Shown here piece after piece: positions 46,261-54,447 of a stretch of 64,000 nucleotides of DNA (the stretch's first letter is position 1; each line of letters starts with the position of its first letter). The position numbers were made by a program, and so were the translations under genes. Under the pieces are notes generated by a model that worked only from the letters and a program-made list of their open reading frames with translations, was not told the origin of the DNA and made no database searches. Origin of the DNA: Clostridiales bacterium (lineage in GTDB: Bacteria; Bacillota; Clostridia; Christensenellales; UBA1242); assembly GCA_003524095.1 (NCBI GenBank), contig DOEE01000003.1:62001-126000 (forward strand), read 5' to 3'.

Positions 46261-46339
46261 GACTAAAACAACATTATAAAAAAATTCAATAGAATTTTAG
46301 ATATTATATATTCAAAAATTATTAGATTAAACTATGAGA

Positions 46340-46464
46340 GAACGGAGTGAACGGTAATTCTCGGGTGGCAGTTGAAAACTGACGAGTACCCGAGTACAAA
46401 GGGGTTCCCCTGGGTTCTAGCAAACAAAGTTTGCTAAGCAAGTAAAACTTGCAAAATTCCGTTC
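46340..46464 (+). repeat. Multi-hairpin element between the lipoprotein gene and tRNA-Ser
   Basis: An outer stem (46340-46348 with 46456-46464, 9 bp including one G-U) encloses a nested CTCGGGT/ACCCGAG stem (46360-46366/46388-46394). Inside that is CAGTT-GAA-AACTG (46369-46381). Then come AGGG/CCCT (46400-46411), TAGCAAAC-AAA-GTTTGCTA (46418-46436) and GCAAGT-AAA-ACTTGC (46438-46452). Loops are AAA or GAA as in the 704-863 element, and both carry CGGTAAT. It codes for nothing. It may be a structured RNA, a cruciform element or a non-autonomous insertion. Confidence 0.5.
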
Positions 46465-46470
46465 AAGCAA

Positions 46471-46500
46471 AATAAAAAACAGCGGGTTTGGCGCTGTTTT
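46471..46500 (-). terminator. tRNA-Ser terminator
   Basis: Reverse-strand stem AAACAGCG / CGCTGTTT followed by a T-run, 5 bases after the CCA end of tRNA-Ser. Confidence 0.88.
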
Positions 46501-46504
46501 GGAT

Positions 46505-46592
46505 TGGCGCAGAGACCGGGATTTGAACCCGGGGTACGTTTCCGTACACAGCCGTTCCAAGACTGCACGATCGACCACTCTGACATCTCTGC
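46505..46592 (-). tRNA. tRNA-Ser (anticodon GGA)
   Basis: Reverse-strand tRNA with acceptor GCAGAGA / TCTCTGC, anticodon stem CAGTC/GGCTG and loop TTGGAAC giving GGA, a long variable arm TACG-GAAA-CGTA as expected for serine, and T-arm CCGGGTTCAAATCCCGG. G discriminator and encoded CCA. A terminator follows it. Its first 18 bases are duplicated upstream of an array of hairpins. Confidence 0.96.
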
Positions 46593-46895
46593 ATATAAAT
46601 ATTAAATTGGAAATAAGTTGATATTACATTTTGTAGGACGTGGTCGACGCCTAGCGTCGTTCCATAGTCCGTCAAGATAGCGGGGCATTGGCTAAAGCAT
46701 ACTATGCTTTACCTCCAAAGTCCGTCAGGTAAGCAGTGCATTGGCCGATACCCACTGGGTATCGCCTCCAAAGTCCGTCAAGATAGCGGGGCATTGGCTA
46801 ATGTCCACTGGACATTACCTCCAAAGTCCGTCAAGTAAGCCCATCAGGGAACAATCCACAGGATTGTTCTTCCACTCTGACATCTCTGCATATAA
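46575..46895 (-). repeat. Tandem variable-stem hairpin array in the tRNA-Ser leader with duplicated tRNA 5' end
   Basis: A 24-base segment with the first 18 bases of tRNA-Ser (46575-46598) recurs exactly at 46872-46895. Between them are hairpins at 46645-46659, 46693-46711, 46746-46764, 46799-46817 and 46849-46869. The three central ones are each 19 bases, and four conserved linkers separate the five (46662-46692, 46712-46745, 46765-46798, 46818-46848; 31-34 bases). The period of full units is 53 bases. Linkers share CCTCCAAAGTCCGTCA and GCATTGGC. Stems differ in sequence (TAAAGCAT/ATGCTTTA, CGATACCC/GGGTATCG, TAATGTCC/GGACATTA, GAACAATCC/GGATTGTTC) yet pair perfectly around loops ACT or ACA. 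Transcription from the tRNA promoter would place all of this in the precursor leader. It is not CRISPR, because the variable parts are palindromes. Confidence 0.7.
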
Positions 46896-47116
46896 GGTTT
46901 TTATTTTTGTTATCTCTATTATAATAATTTTTAAGTAAAAGGAAAAGGTGGTTATGTGCTACTTAAAAATTATTATAATTATTAGAAGATAATTGTGCAA
47001 GCTTTCAAAGAAGTTCGCTTAGATATTTTATAGTTTATTTGTATAAATGTCAAGTGTTTATTTTTATTTTGTTTGTTCATATTTTTATGTTAGAATTATA
47101 AATAAAGGAAATAAAA

Positions 47117-47950
47117 ATGAAAAGTATAATTGGTGCGGTGATTGGTGATGTCGTTGGGTCGACATACGAAGTGTTTGAATGGGAAGAAAAGCGGGTAGAT
47201 TTGAAACATAGACTTGGCATTTTTGACAAAGGCGACAATCTTTTTGAAAGTGACTCAAGTTTTACAGATGATAGTGTTTTGACTTGTGCGGTGGCAGATG
47301 CCATTTTAAAGGGCGTTGACTTTCAAATTAAATTGCGTGAGTTTGGATTAAAAGAAGAAAATCTTGGGCTAGACAAATATGGACGTAGCAAATTTGGATC
47401 TGGATTTTTAAACTGGCTTCATGGTGGTGCTAACAAAAGTTTGGGTAATGGCTGTGCTATGCGAGTATCTCCAATTGGTTATGCTTTTGACACGCTCAAC
47501 GAAACTCTAAGGCAAGCGGAAATTTGTTGCAAGTGTACACATGATAATGTCGATACTATTAATATGACAAAGGCGGTTGCTGGCGCTATTTTTCTTGCAA
47601 GGAATAACAAAAGCAAAGATGAAATAAAAGAGTTTTGTTTGCATTATGTTCCGAGCCTTGATTTTGATTTGGGAGAACTTCAAAAAACTTATATGTTTGA
47701 TGTCAAAGCAATTGGCTCTGTTCCGCAAGCAATATACTGTTTTTTAATCAGTAATGACTTTATGGAAACTCTCAAAAATAGTATTTCAATAGGCGGGGAT
47801 AGCGATACGATTGCATGTATTGCTTGCTCAATTGCGGGAGCATATTACGGAGTACCTAACGACTTAATTGACCGAGTTAAAAAATATATTCCGGGCGAGT
47901 ATTTAAAAATTATTAATGATTTTGATAATAAATTCTGTATAGAAAAATAA
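47117..47950 (+). CDS. ADP-ribosylglycohydrolase family protein
   Basis: 277 residues. The family's metal-binding motifs are visible: GAVIGDVVGSTYE at the start, SSFTDDSVLTCAVADAIL, then GNGCAMRVSPIGYA, CTHDN and IGGDSDTIACIACSIAGAYYG. The acidic residues in SFTDDS and GGDSDT are the expected two-magnesium ligands. The family removes ADP-ribose from proteins or other acceptors, as DraG does from nitrogenase reductase. No ADP-ribosyltransferase is in the window. It lies near pncB and nadE, whose product NAD is the donor for ADP-ribosylation. Confidence 0.9.
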   Translation: MKSIIGAVIGDVVGSTYEVFEWEEKRVDLKHRLGIFDKGDNLFESDSSFTDDSVLTCAVADAILKGVDFQIKLREFGLKEENLGLDKYGRSKFGSGFLNWLHGGANKSLGNGCAMRVSPIGYAFDTLNETLRQAEICCKCTHDNVDTINMTKAVAGAIFLARNNKSKDEIKEFCLHYVPSLDFDLGELQKTYMFDVKAIGSVPQAIYCFLISNDFMETLKNSISIGGDSDTIACIACSIAGAYYGVPNDLIDRVKKYIPGEYLKIINDFDNKFCIEK

Positions 47951-48125
47951 ATCGCATTTTGCTCGTATGGTTTTTTGAGTTGCAAGTATGTTATTTGCAA
48001 ATTACAAAATGACTGTTGACAAGTAAAGACTATATGTTGACAAAAAGTATATACTTTGTGACAAGATTATATCTATAACACAACATTAAACATTTTAAAT
48101 AATTGTATTTTAAAAGGAGTGAAGA

Positions 48126-49157
48126 ATGCAAAAAGAATTAAAGATAAAAGGAAAATTGCTTGACGAAAAAGGACATTTGACTGAGTGTGGTTACGCCAAA
48201 AGTTTAATTAAAAATTATGATAGAAAGGATATTAAAGCGGGCAAACTCAGAATCAAAGAATGGGACTATTATTTGATTTACAACGATGACTATGGTGTAG
48301 CGTTAACCATTGATGATAACTCATACATGGGACTCTATTCAATATCTTTTTTGGATTTCAAAAATGCAACTGAGACTACAAAATCTCCAATGACATTTAT
48401 GCCAAAGGGAAAGACTAATATGCCGTCTACTAGTGAAATCGGCGACGTGGCTGTAGAGAACAAAAACTACAAATTTAGTTTTTTGAATGACGGAAAGACT
48501 AGAAAGTTGTTTGCCTATCTCAAAAATTTCAAAGACGGGAAAGATATAACCATAGAATTTAGTCTTACTGATGAGCCAAAAGATAGCATGGTCATAATTA
48601 CTCCGTTTAAAAATAAGCCAAAGCATTTTTATTATAACCAAAAAATTGTTGGACTCAAAGCCACTGGCAAAGTTGTACTTGGTGAAAAAGAAATAATTTT
48701 TGATAAAAACACCCGTGCAATTCTTGACTGGGGTAGAGGTGTTTGGACTTACAAAAACACTTGGTACTGGGGTGCTGGCTGTGGAGTTCAAAATGGACAC
48801 GAAGTTGGTTTTAATATTGGCTACGGATTTGGAGATACAAGTAGGGCTTCCGAAAATATGTTTTTCTATGACGGGGTTGCTCACAAACTAGATAAGGTAA
48901 CTTTTGAGATTCCAAAAAAGAAAAATGGGAAAGAAGACTTTTTGTCATCGTGGAAGTTTACATCAAACGATAAGCGATTTGAATTTGATTTTGAACCAAT
49001 ACTAGATAGACACGCAAATTCTAATGTTTTAATAATTTCAAGCAATCAACACCAAGTGTTTGGAAAGTTTAGCGGTTATGCGGTGCTAGATAATGGTGAA
49101 AAGGTTGTGTTAAAAGATTTTTTGGCATTCGCCGAAAAAGTTGTAAATAAATGGTAA
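48126..49157 (+). CDS. DUF2804 family protein
   Basis: 343 residues, the usual length. Family features are KGKLLDEKGHLTECGYAKSL at the start, the central acidic/aromatic LDWGRGVWTYKNTWYWGAG and the following NGHEVGFNIGYGFGDTSRASEN. No catalytic role is established for this family; the fold is a beta-rich lipocalin-like one by inference. AAAGGAG precedes the ATG. A strong terminator shared with pncB follows. Confidence 0.85.
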   Translation: MQKELKIKGKLLDEKGHLTECGYAKSLIKNYDRKDIKAGKLRIKEWDYYLIYNDDYGVALTIDDNSYMGLYSISFLDFKNATETTKSPMTFMPKGKTNMPSTSEIGDVAVENKNYKFSFLNDGKTRKLFAYLKNFKDGKDITIEFSLTDEPKDSMVIITPFKNKPKHFYYNQKIVGLKATGKVVLGEKEIIFDKNTRAILDWGRGVWTYKNTWYWGAGCGVQNGHEVGFNIGYGFGDTSRASENMFFYDGVAHKLDKVTFEIPKKKNGKEDFLSSWKFTSNDKRFEFDFEPILDRHANSNVLIISSNQHQVFGKFSGYAVLDNGEKVVLKDFLAFAEKVVNKW

Positions 49158-49158
49158 C

Positions 49159-49209
49159 AAAAAACTTTTGTATTCAATGCAATGTTGCAGATGAATACAA
49201 AAGTTTTTT
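49159..49209. terminator. Bidirectional intrinsic terminator
   Basis: Stem AAAACTTTTGTATTC / GAATACAAAAGTTTT with an inner GCAA/TTGC pairing and T-runs, between the convergent DUF2804 gene and pncB. Confidence 0.9.
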
Positions 49210-50641
49210 AGTTTAGGTGTTCTTCAAGCAAATTAGATTTTAGTCTTGATAGTTGTGGTGACAAGTTAATAATATATTTGTGTGGATTGCTTAGTCTCAG
49301 TGCTTCGTCCCAAAGTGTGTTAAGTTCGGCCTGAACCTTTTTTCTGGTTTCTTCAAGTGTTGGAAGTGGGAAAATTAACTTTCCATTTTCTATCATCTTA
49401 ATTTTGATTTCTCTAACCGAATAATTGTCGATGACTTTGTTGGTCCAAGCATTGGTTGGATGCAAAAGAGTTATCTTGCCTTCTGGTTTTGGTTCGTCAA
49501 AGATTGAGATTATATCTGTTACAAATTTGCCACTTGTGTTGTCTACTAGTCTATAAATTTTTTTGAAATGCGGATTTGTTATTTTTTCTATGTTATCCGA
49601 AATTTTGATTTTTGGAATAATTTTTCCGTCTTTTTCGATTGCGACTAATTTGTATACTCCGCCAAATACTGGATTGCTTTTGGCGGTTATTAGATTTTCG
49701 CCAACCCCAAAACTATCTATTGGTGCATTTTGCAAAAGCAAACTCTCAATAATGTTTTCGTCCAAACTATTTGAAACTACAATTTTTGTATTTTTAAGTC
49801 CCGCTTGGTCTAGCATTATTCTTGCTTTTTTGGATAAATATGCTAGGTCCCCACTATCTATTCTTATTCCTTTGAGTTCCTTGCCCATGGGTTTGAGTAC
49901 TTCGTTATTAACTCTAATGGCATTTGGAATTCCGCTTTTTAGAGTATTGTATGTGTCGACAAGTAGGGTGCAGGCATCTGGAAAACTCTCAGCATAAGCC
50001 TTAAAAGATTCATATTCTGTGTCAAAACTCTGAACAAAACTATGTGCCATAGTGCCTAGTACAGGAACTCCATAATTTTTGCCAGTAATTGTGCATGCGG
50101 TTCCAACCGCTCCGGCAACATATGCATCTTTTGCTCCGTCGACAGCGGCCTCAAAACCTTGTGCTCTACGTGTGCCAAATTCCATAACTGCTCTGCCACG
50201 TGCCGACCTTACTATTCTATTTGCTTTGGTTGTAATAAGGCTCGAACGATTAAAGTATAAAAGCAATGCAGTTTCAATGAGTTGTGCTTCAAGTAGTCCC
50301 GATTTAATCGTAATAACCGGCTCGTTTGGGAAAACAATAGTTCCGTCTTCGACTGCCCACATGTCTCCCGTAAATCTAATTGATGTGAGTTTTTGTAAGT
50401 ATTCTTTGGAAAATAAATTTAAACTTTCTAAATATTTAATATCGCTTGGTTCAAAGTGAAACTGAAGCAAGTATTCTACGCATTTGCTTATGCCGTTTGC
50501 AATCACAAAACTCCCGCCGTCTGGAACTTTTCTAAAAAATACATCAAAGTATGCGGTTTCGTTTTCAATATGTTTATCAAAGTAGCCTTGACCCATTGTA
50601 AGTTCATAAAAATCCATTAGCAAGTTTTCAAATTTATCCAT
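49208..50641 (-). CDS. pncB: Nicotinate phosphoribosyltransferase
   Basis: 477 residues. It begins NLLMDFYELTMGQGYF, then NRSSLITTKANRIVRSARGRAVMEFGTRRAQGFEAAVDGAKDAYVAGAVGT-type sequence with the Arg/His residues of the active site (GTRRAQG, LGTMAHSFVQSF) and the phosphate-binding region IRIDSGDLAYLSK. It converts nicotinate and PRPP to nicotinate mononucleotide in NAD salvage. It is divergent from nadE, sharing the 200-base region between, so both steps of NAD recycling may be controlled together. Confidence 0.95.
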   Translation of the reverse strand: MDKFENLLMDFYELTMGQGYFDKHIENETAYFDVFFRKVPDGGSFVIANGISKCVEYLLQFHFEPSDIKYLESLNLFSKEYLQKLTSIRFTGDMWAVEDGTIVFPNEPVITIKSGLLEAQLIETALLLYFNRSSLITTKANRIVRSARGRAVMEFGTRRAQGFEAAVDGAKDAYVAGAVGTACTITGKNYGVPVLGTMAHSFVQSFDTEYESFKAYAESFPDACTLLVDTYNTLKSGIPNAIRVNNEVLKPMGKELKGIRIDSGDLAYLSKKARIMLDQAGLKNTKIVVSNSLDENIIESLLLQNAPIDSFGVGENLITAKSNPVFGGVYKLVAIEKDGKIIPKIKISDNIEKITNPHFKKIYRLVDNTSGKFVTDIISIFDEPKPEGKITLLHPTNAWTNKVIDNYSVREIKIKMIENGKLIFPLPTLEETRKKVQAELNTLWDEALRLSNPHKYIINLSPQLSRLKSNLLEEHLN

Positions 50642-50705
50642 ATTATCTTCCTTTTTTCTTATTTAAACACTAATAAAAATGTTTGTCAATGAAATTAATA
50701 TGTGT

Positions 50706-50734
50706 TTGACTATTGGCACATAAAATGTTAATAT
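50706..50734 (+). promoter_or_regulatory. nadE promoter
   Basis: TTGACT at 50706-50711, 17 bases, TAATAT at 50729-50734. The leader to the nadE ATG is about 120 bases and contains one weak AT hairpin (TTTGATT/AATCAAA). Confidence 0.55.
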
Positions 50735-50861
50735 ATATTTGTATATATATTAAAAATTTGATTTAATAAATCAAAAAAATATTTTTGACTAAAAATTTCC
50801 AAAATAACTTAGTAGAGATAGTACTCAAAGTTTAGAAAAATTCCAAATCATGGAGAACAAA

Positions 50862-51614
50862 ATGACAAATTCGGATGTTAAAAAGATTATTGACTTTATA
50901 CAAGATTATTTTCAAAAAAACTCATGGGCAAAAGGTGTAGTTATTGGAATGAGTGGTGGAAAGGATAGTTTGGTTGTCGCCAAACTTTGTGTCGAAGCAT
51001 TGGGAAAAGATAGAGTGCTTGGAGTAATTATGCCAAATGGTCACATGACTGACTTGAGTGATGCAATTGATTCATGCAAACTTCTTGGAATTGACTATAA
51101 TATTGTAGATATTTCAAAATCGTATAACGAGATTTTAAGTTCGGCAAAAACAGTGCTTGATGACAAACATATTCCTTTAAATTCAGTTACTTCAATAAAC
51201 ATCGCACCAAGGGTTAGAACTGCTACACTTTATGCAATTGGTGCTAGCATGGATTACTTGGTGGCGAACACTTCTAATCTTAGCGAAGCCATGGTTGGAT
51301 ATACAACAAAGTGGGGAGATAATGTCGGGGATTTTGGTGTTATTGCTAACTTTACAAAAAGCGAAGTTTGTAAAATAGGACTTCTTTTGGGACTTCCTGA
51401 AAAACTAGTTTACAAAGTACCAAGTGACGGACTTTCTGGAAAATCCGACGAAGAAAAATTAGGATTTTCTTACAAAAATTTAGATGAGTTTATAAGACAA
51501 GGAAAGTTAAGTTCGGACCATGACAAAATCCTTAGAATGCACAAAAACTCCGAGCACAAAAGAATTGGCGTGGTTAAATACTCAAACAATTTGCCAAATC
51601 ATTTTGAAAATTAA
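50862..51614 (+). CDS. nadE: NH3-dependent NAD synthetase
   Basis: The start is set at the ATG at 50862 because GGAG lies 6 bases upstream; an ATG at 50850 would destroy that spacing. About 250 residues. The ATP-pyrophosphatase loop is VIGMSGGKDSLV (SGGKDS), followed by the NaAD-binding segments LVANTSNLSEAMVGY, TKWGDNVGDFG and PSDGLSGKSDEEKLGFSY. No glutaminase domain is present, so it uses ammonia. It makes NAD from deamido-NAD, completing the pathway fed by PncB. The next gene is 9 bases downstream. Confidence 0.95.
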   Translation: MTNSDVKKIIDFIQDYFQKNSWAKGVVIGMSGGKDSLVVAKLCVEALGKDRVLGVIMPNGHMTDLSDAIDSCKLLGIDYNIVDISKSYNEILSSAKTVLDDKHIPLNSVTSINIAPRVRTATLYAIGASMDYLVANTSNLSEAMVGYTTKWGDNVGDFGVIANFTKSEVCKIGLLLGLPEKLVYKVPSDGLSGKSDEEKLGFSYKNLDEFIRQGKLSSDHDKILRMHKNSEHKRIGVVKYSNNLPNHFEN

Positions 51615-51623
51615 GGAGTTTGC

Positions 51624-52103
51624 ATGGAAGAATATGAATATAGTTTTAATGTCCTAGATATCCAGCCATATCTAAATTATTGTAAACAGAATGGATATAT
51701 CCTAAAATCTATCAAAAAACAAAATCGAAAGGTTTATGAATGTGTAGAAAGTAGGAGTAAAATTGCTAGAATTACAACCACTTGGGATGATATGGGAAAT
51801 GCGGAAACTGTTTTGGACTTTAAGAATGTGACGAAAAATAAAGATGATTTGAAAGTATCTAACGAATCCCAAACTCTCAAAGTTACCGATGAAAATAGAG
51901 ATGCAATTTTGTCTATTTTGGAAACATTAAATTTTAAGCAATCGGCAGATAATACTCGGACTAGATATGTTTATGTTTCTAATGACATCAAGTTTGAAAT
52001 CGACGATTATTTAAGTCCAAACAAGCCCGTTGTTGCCCTGGAAGGAAAAAAGTCGATAGTGGACAAGGCTTATTTGGAAATTTGCAAACTTTTTAATAAT
52101 TAA
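51624..52103 (+). CDS. Possible CYTH-like phosphatase-fold protein (159 aa)
   Basis: The size and pattern of charged strands recall CYTH (triphosphate tunnel) proteins: an opening EEYEYSFNV, a later R in KIARITTTWDD, then RTRYVYVSNDIKFEIDDYL and PVVALEGKKS, echoing the family's lD-y-...-lEiE end. Usual CYTH signatures such as ExExK at the start are not clear, so this is tentative. If right, it would hydrolyse an inorganic or nucleoside triphosphate. It lies 9 bases after nadE and is presumably co-transcribed. Confidence 0.45.
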   Translation: MEEYEYSFNVLDIQPYLNYCKQNGYILKSIKKQNRKVYECVESRSKIARITTTWDDMGNAETVLDFKNVTKNKDDLKVSNESQTLKVTDENRDAILSILETLNFKQSADNTRTRYVYVSNDIKFEIDDYLSPNKPVVALEGKKSIVDKAYLEICKLFNN

Positions 52104-52175
52104 TTATTAAATTTGCAAATAAATTTGTTTAAAACGCACAATTTTGTTAATATATAAATTAGATAAGGACAAAAA

Positions 52176-52880
52176 TTGAAAAATTACAATAATTTCAAAA
52201 TCAATAAAGATAAATCTTTTGCAAAAGTTATTTGTAATTTTTTCGGCAATTTGTTTTTTACATATTGTGTAATCATTGCACTTGCACTAATACTATTTTC
52301 AAGTGTAACGATAGAGTGCGAAGTAAGAGGTTCATCAATGTATCCAACTCTAAACTCTGTGTCTCAAACCAAAAATGATATAGTATTTGTCAACCCTTAC
52401 AACAAAGACTTAAATTATGGCGACATTGTTGTAGTTGGATTAGAAAATGAAAATATTATCAAAAGAGTTGTTGGACTTTCTGGCGACACTATTGATATTG
52501 TGTTTGACGAGTATGAATATAAATTAGAACGAAATGGAAAAATAATAGTGGAAAACTATATTAATTACACTCAAAATCCGACTATTCCAAATGACCATAA
52601 GAATGGCATGCACAAGACATATGAAAACTTTCAAAATCTCAAAGAAAACAAACCCGAATTATTTGATAATGGCAAACTTGTAGTTCCAGATAATTCAATA
52701 TTTGTTCTTGGAGATAATAGGGCGGTCAGTCTTGATAGTTCGGTTTATGGCACTTTTGATATGAGTAAGTTTGTGGGCAAGGTCGAAAAGACTTTGTATG
52801 CAAGTGAGTCTGAGTTTAGTTTTTATTATTACTACATTTTGAATGGTGAATTTTTTGTAACACTATTTAGTTTGTTTTAA
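52176..52880 (+). CDS. lepB: Signal peptidase I (S26 family)
   Basis: 234 residues, starting at TTG with AAGGAC before it. A cytoplasmic basic segment and one membrane helix (LFFTYCVIIALALILFSSVTI) are followed by the catalytic Ser in RGSSMYPTL and the catalytic Lys in NIIKRVVGLSGDTID, then VLGDNRAVSLDSSVYG, the conserved C-terminal box (usually GDNR..S.DSR..G). A second hydrophobic stretch at the C-terminus (FYYYYILNGEFFVTLFSLF) is unusual. It sits 15 bases before an LRR surface protein gene. It may be a housekeeping or a dedicated peptidase. Confidence 0.9.
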   Translation: MKNYNNFKINKDKSFAKVICNFFGNLFFTYCVIIALALILFSSVTIECEVRGSSMYPTLNSVSQTKNDIVFVNPYNKDLNYGDIVVVGLENENIIKRVVGLSGDTIDIVFDEYEYKLERNGKIIVENYINYTQNPTIPNDHKNGMHKTYENFQNLKENKPELFDNGKLVVPDNSIFVLGDNRAVSLDSSVYGTFDMSKFVGKVEKTLYASESEFSFYYYYILNGEFFVTLFSLF

Positions 52881-52895
52881 AGGTTGGGAGAAAAT

Positions 52896-54359
52896 ATGAA
52901 GAATTGGATTTGCAAAATAATGTTTGTTTTGATACTACTGGTTGGTGTTTTTTGTGTTCATGAAAACTCTTTGGTAGTAGACTCTACAAACACAAATCGC
53001 GTTTTGTTGGCACAAGAAGGCGAAGGTGGGGGAGAGACTGCAGAACCAGGTCAAACTGAGACCGAAAAAGAATTAATCAAACGTATTGATACAGATATCA
53101 AAGTCGGTTATCCTATTCAATCTACAACCGATATAACAGATACGAGACTATATAGCGCTTTGCTTAATGTTATCAAAAAATATGTGTTAGACAAGTATAA
53201 TTACAACTATTCAACATTAGATACACTCTATAGCAAAATGTTTGTTGATATTGAAAGTATCGAAATCGTCGATTATGATATGTCATCACTCAAAGGACTA
53301 GATATTATTTACTTCAATAATCTTAAAACTCTTAAGATAGTTGGAAATAGTTTTGGAGATTTAACTACTGACGAATACAAAGGTTTGTTTGAACGTATGC
53401 CACAACTAGAGACTTTGGATTTGTCTAACAATAATATTAATGCAATTAGTCTCAAAAATGCAACAAATGTAAAAAATTTAAATTTGAGTTCAAACAACTT
53501 ATCTCAAATTGATTTGTCTAATCTAAAAAGTGCAGATTTGGATATTAATATTGCAAATAACAATTTTTCAAGCATCAAACAAATCGGACTTCCAACCAAA
53601 ACCGACCTTATTAATTCAATTAAACTAAATATAATCATGAATAATATTACTGACTTGTCCGAAGAGTTTGTAAACTACTCAAAACTAACTTTGGATATAG
53701 GCTTGCAGGGAATTGTTGGAAAAACTCAAAAAGTTGTTCTTACAACAAGTGATACATTAACTTTTTATAAACTTAACAAAGGCGGTGTTTATGCCAAGAT
53801 TTATAAATCGGCAGTTAGAGACACTCTTGTAAGAACGATTAAAGATGATGTGGACTATACAGATAGCGATAAGGTTGTGATTAATTTGCCGGTTGGTGAA
53901 TATTATGTCGAATACTATTTGGGAGATAATGCAATTGATTATCAAAACGACAGAACTTATGGATACTTCCAAAAATATTATTTTCAAGTAATCCCAAATG
54001 TTTGTGACATTAAGTATGAATACAAAGGCAAAATTTATGATAATTTTACACGCAAAGTAACTGGCAAAGTCAAAGTGCTATTGTCATGTGAAGAGGGTGG
54101 TGAAATTTATTATAAAATAGGCAACGGGGAATGGATACAAGGCAATGAAATAATGTGTGACAGGGGTGGAGATTATAGCATTACAACCAAGGTTGTTATT
54201 GACAATATTTCAAGTGAAGAAAAGAGTATTTTAATCAAGACTTCGCTTAATCTAATCATTCCAGATATTTTGATGCTAATACTAATTTTGTTGTTTGCAT
54301 TAACACTATTTTTGGTTGTTGTGCCATTGGTTAGCAAAAAATGGTTTAGAAAATCTTAA
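52896..54359 (+). CDS. Exported leucine-rich-repeat protein with C-terminal membrane anchor (487 aa)
   Basis: The start is at the ATG at 52896 (GGGAG upstream). The signal peptide is KIMFVLILLVGVFCVH, followed by a Gly/Glu linker. The LRR block covers about residues 125-220 with LKTLKIVGNSFGDL, LETLDLSNNNINAISL, VKNLNLSSNNLSQIDL and LDINIANNNFSSI. A beta-rich region follows, with a chitobiase-like/Ig-like stretch (GEIYYKIGNGEW). One membrane helix (IIPDILMLILILLFALTLFLVVV) and a basic tail end the protein. It probably mediates binding at the surface. The preceding signal peptidase gene is 15 bases upstream. Confidence 0.75.
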   Translation: MKNWICKIMFVLILLVGVFCVHENSLVVDSTNTNRVLLAQEGEGGGETAEPGQTETEKELIKRIDTDIKVGYPIQSTTDITDTRLYSALLNVIKKYVLDKYNYNYSTLDTLYSKMFVDIESIEIVDYDMSSLKGLDIIYFNNLKTLKIVGNSFGDLTTDEYKGLFERMPQLETLDLSNNNINAISLKNATNVKNLNLSSNNLSQIDLSNLKSADLDINIANNNFSSIKQIGLPTKTDLINSIKLNIIMNNITDLSEEFVNYSKLTLDIGLQGIVGKTQKVVLTTSDTLTFYKLNKGGVYAKIYKSAVRDTLVRTIKDDVDYTDSDKVVINLPVGEYYVEYYLGDNAIDYQNDRTYGYFQKYYFQVIPNVCDIKYEYKGKIYDNFTRKVTGKVKVLLSCEEGGEIYYKIGNGEWIQGNEIMCDRGGDYSITTKVVIDNISSEEKSILIKTSLNLIIPDILMLILILLFALTLFLVVVPLVSKKWFRKS

Positions 54360-54447
54360 ATACTATTGAAATAAAGTTTTGTTTTTGATAGAATTACTAG
54401 GCAAATGTTATAAATAAATTTAGCAAATAAACTTTTAAGGAAAAATT

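Noticed and set aside
46662..46848. Possible CRISPR-like array (regular conserved linkers with variable inserts).
   Set aside because: Variable parts are 19-base palindromes, not unique spacers, only three full units exist, and no cas genes are in the window.
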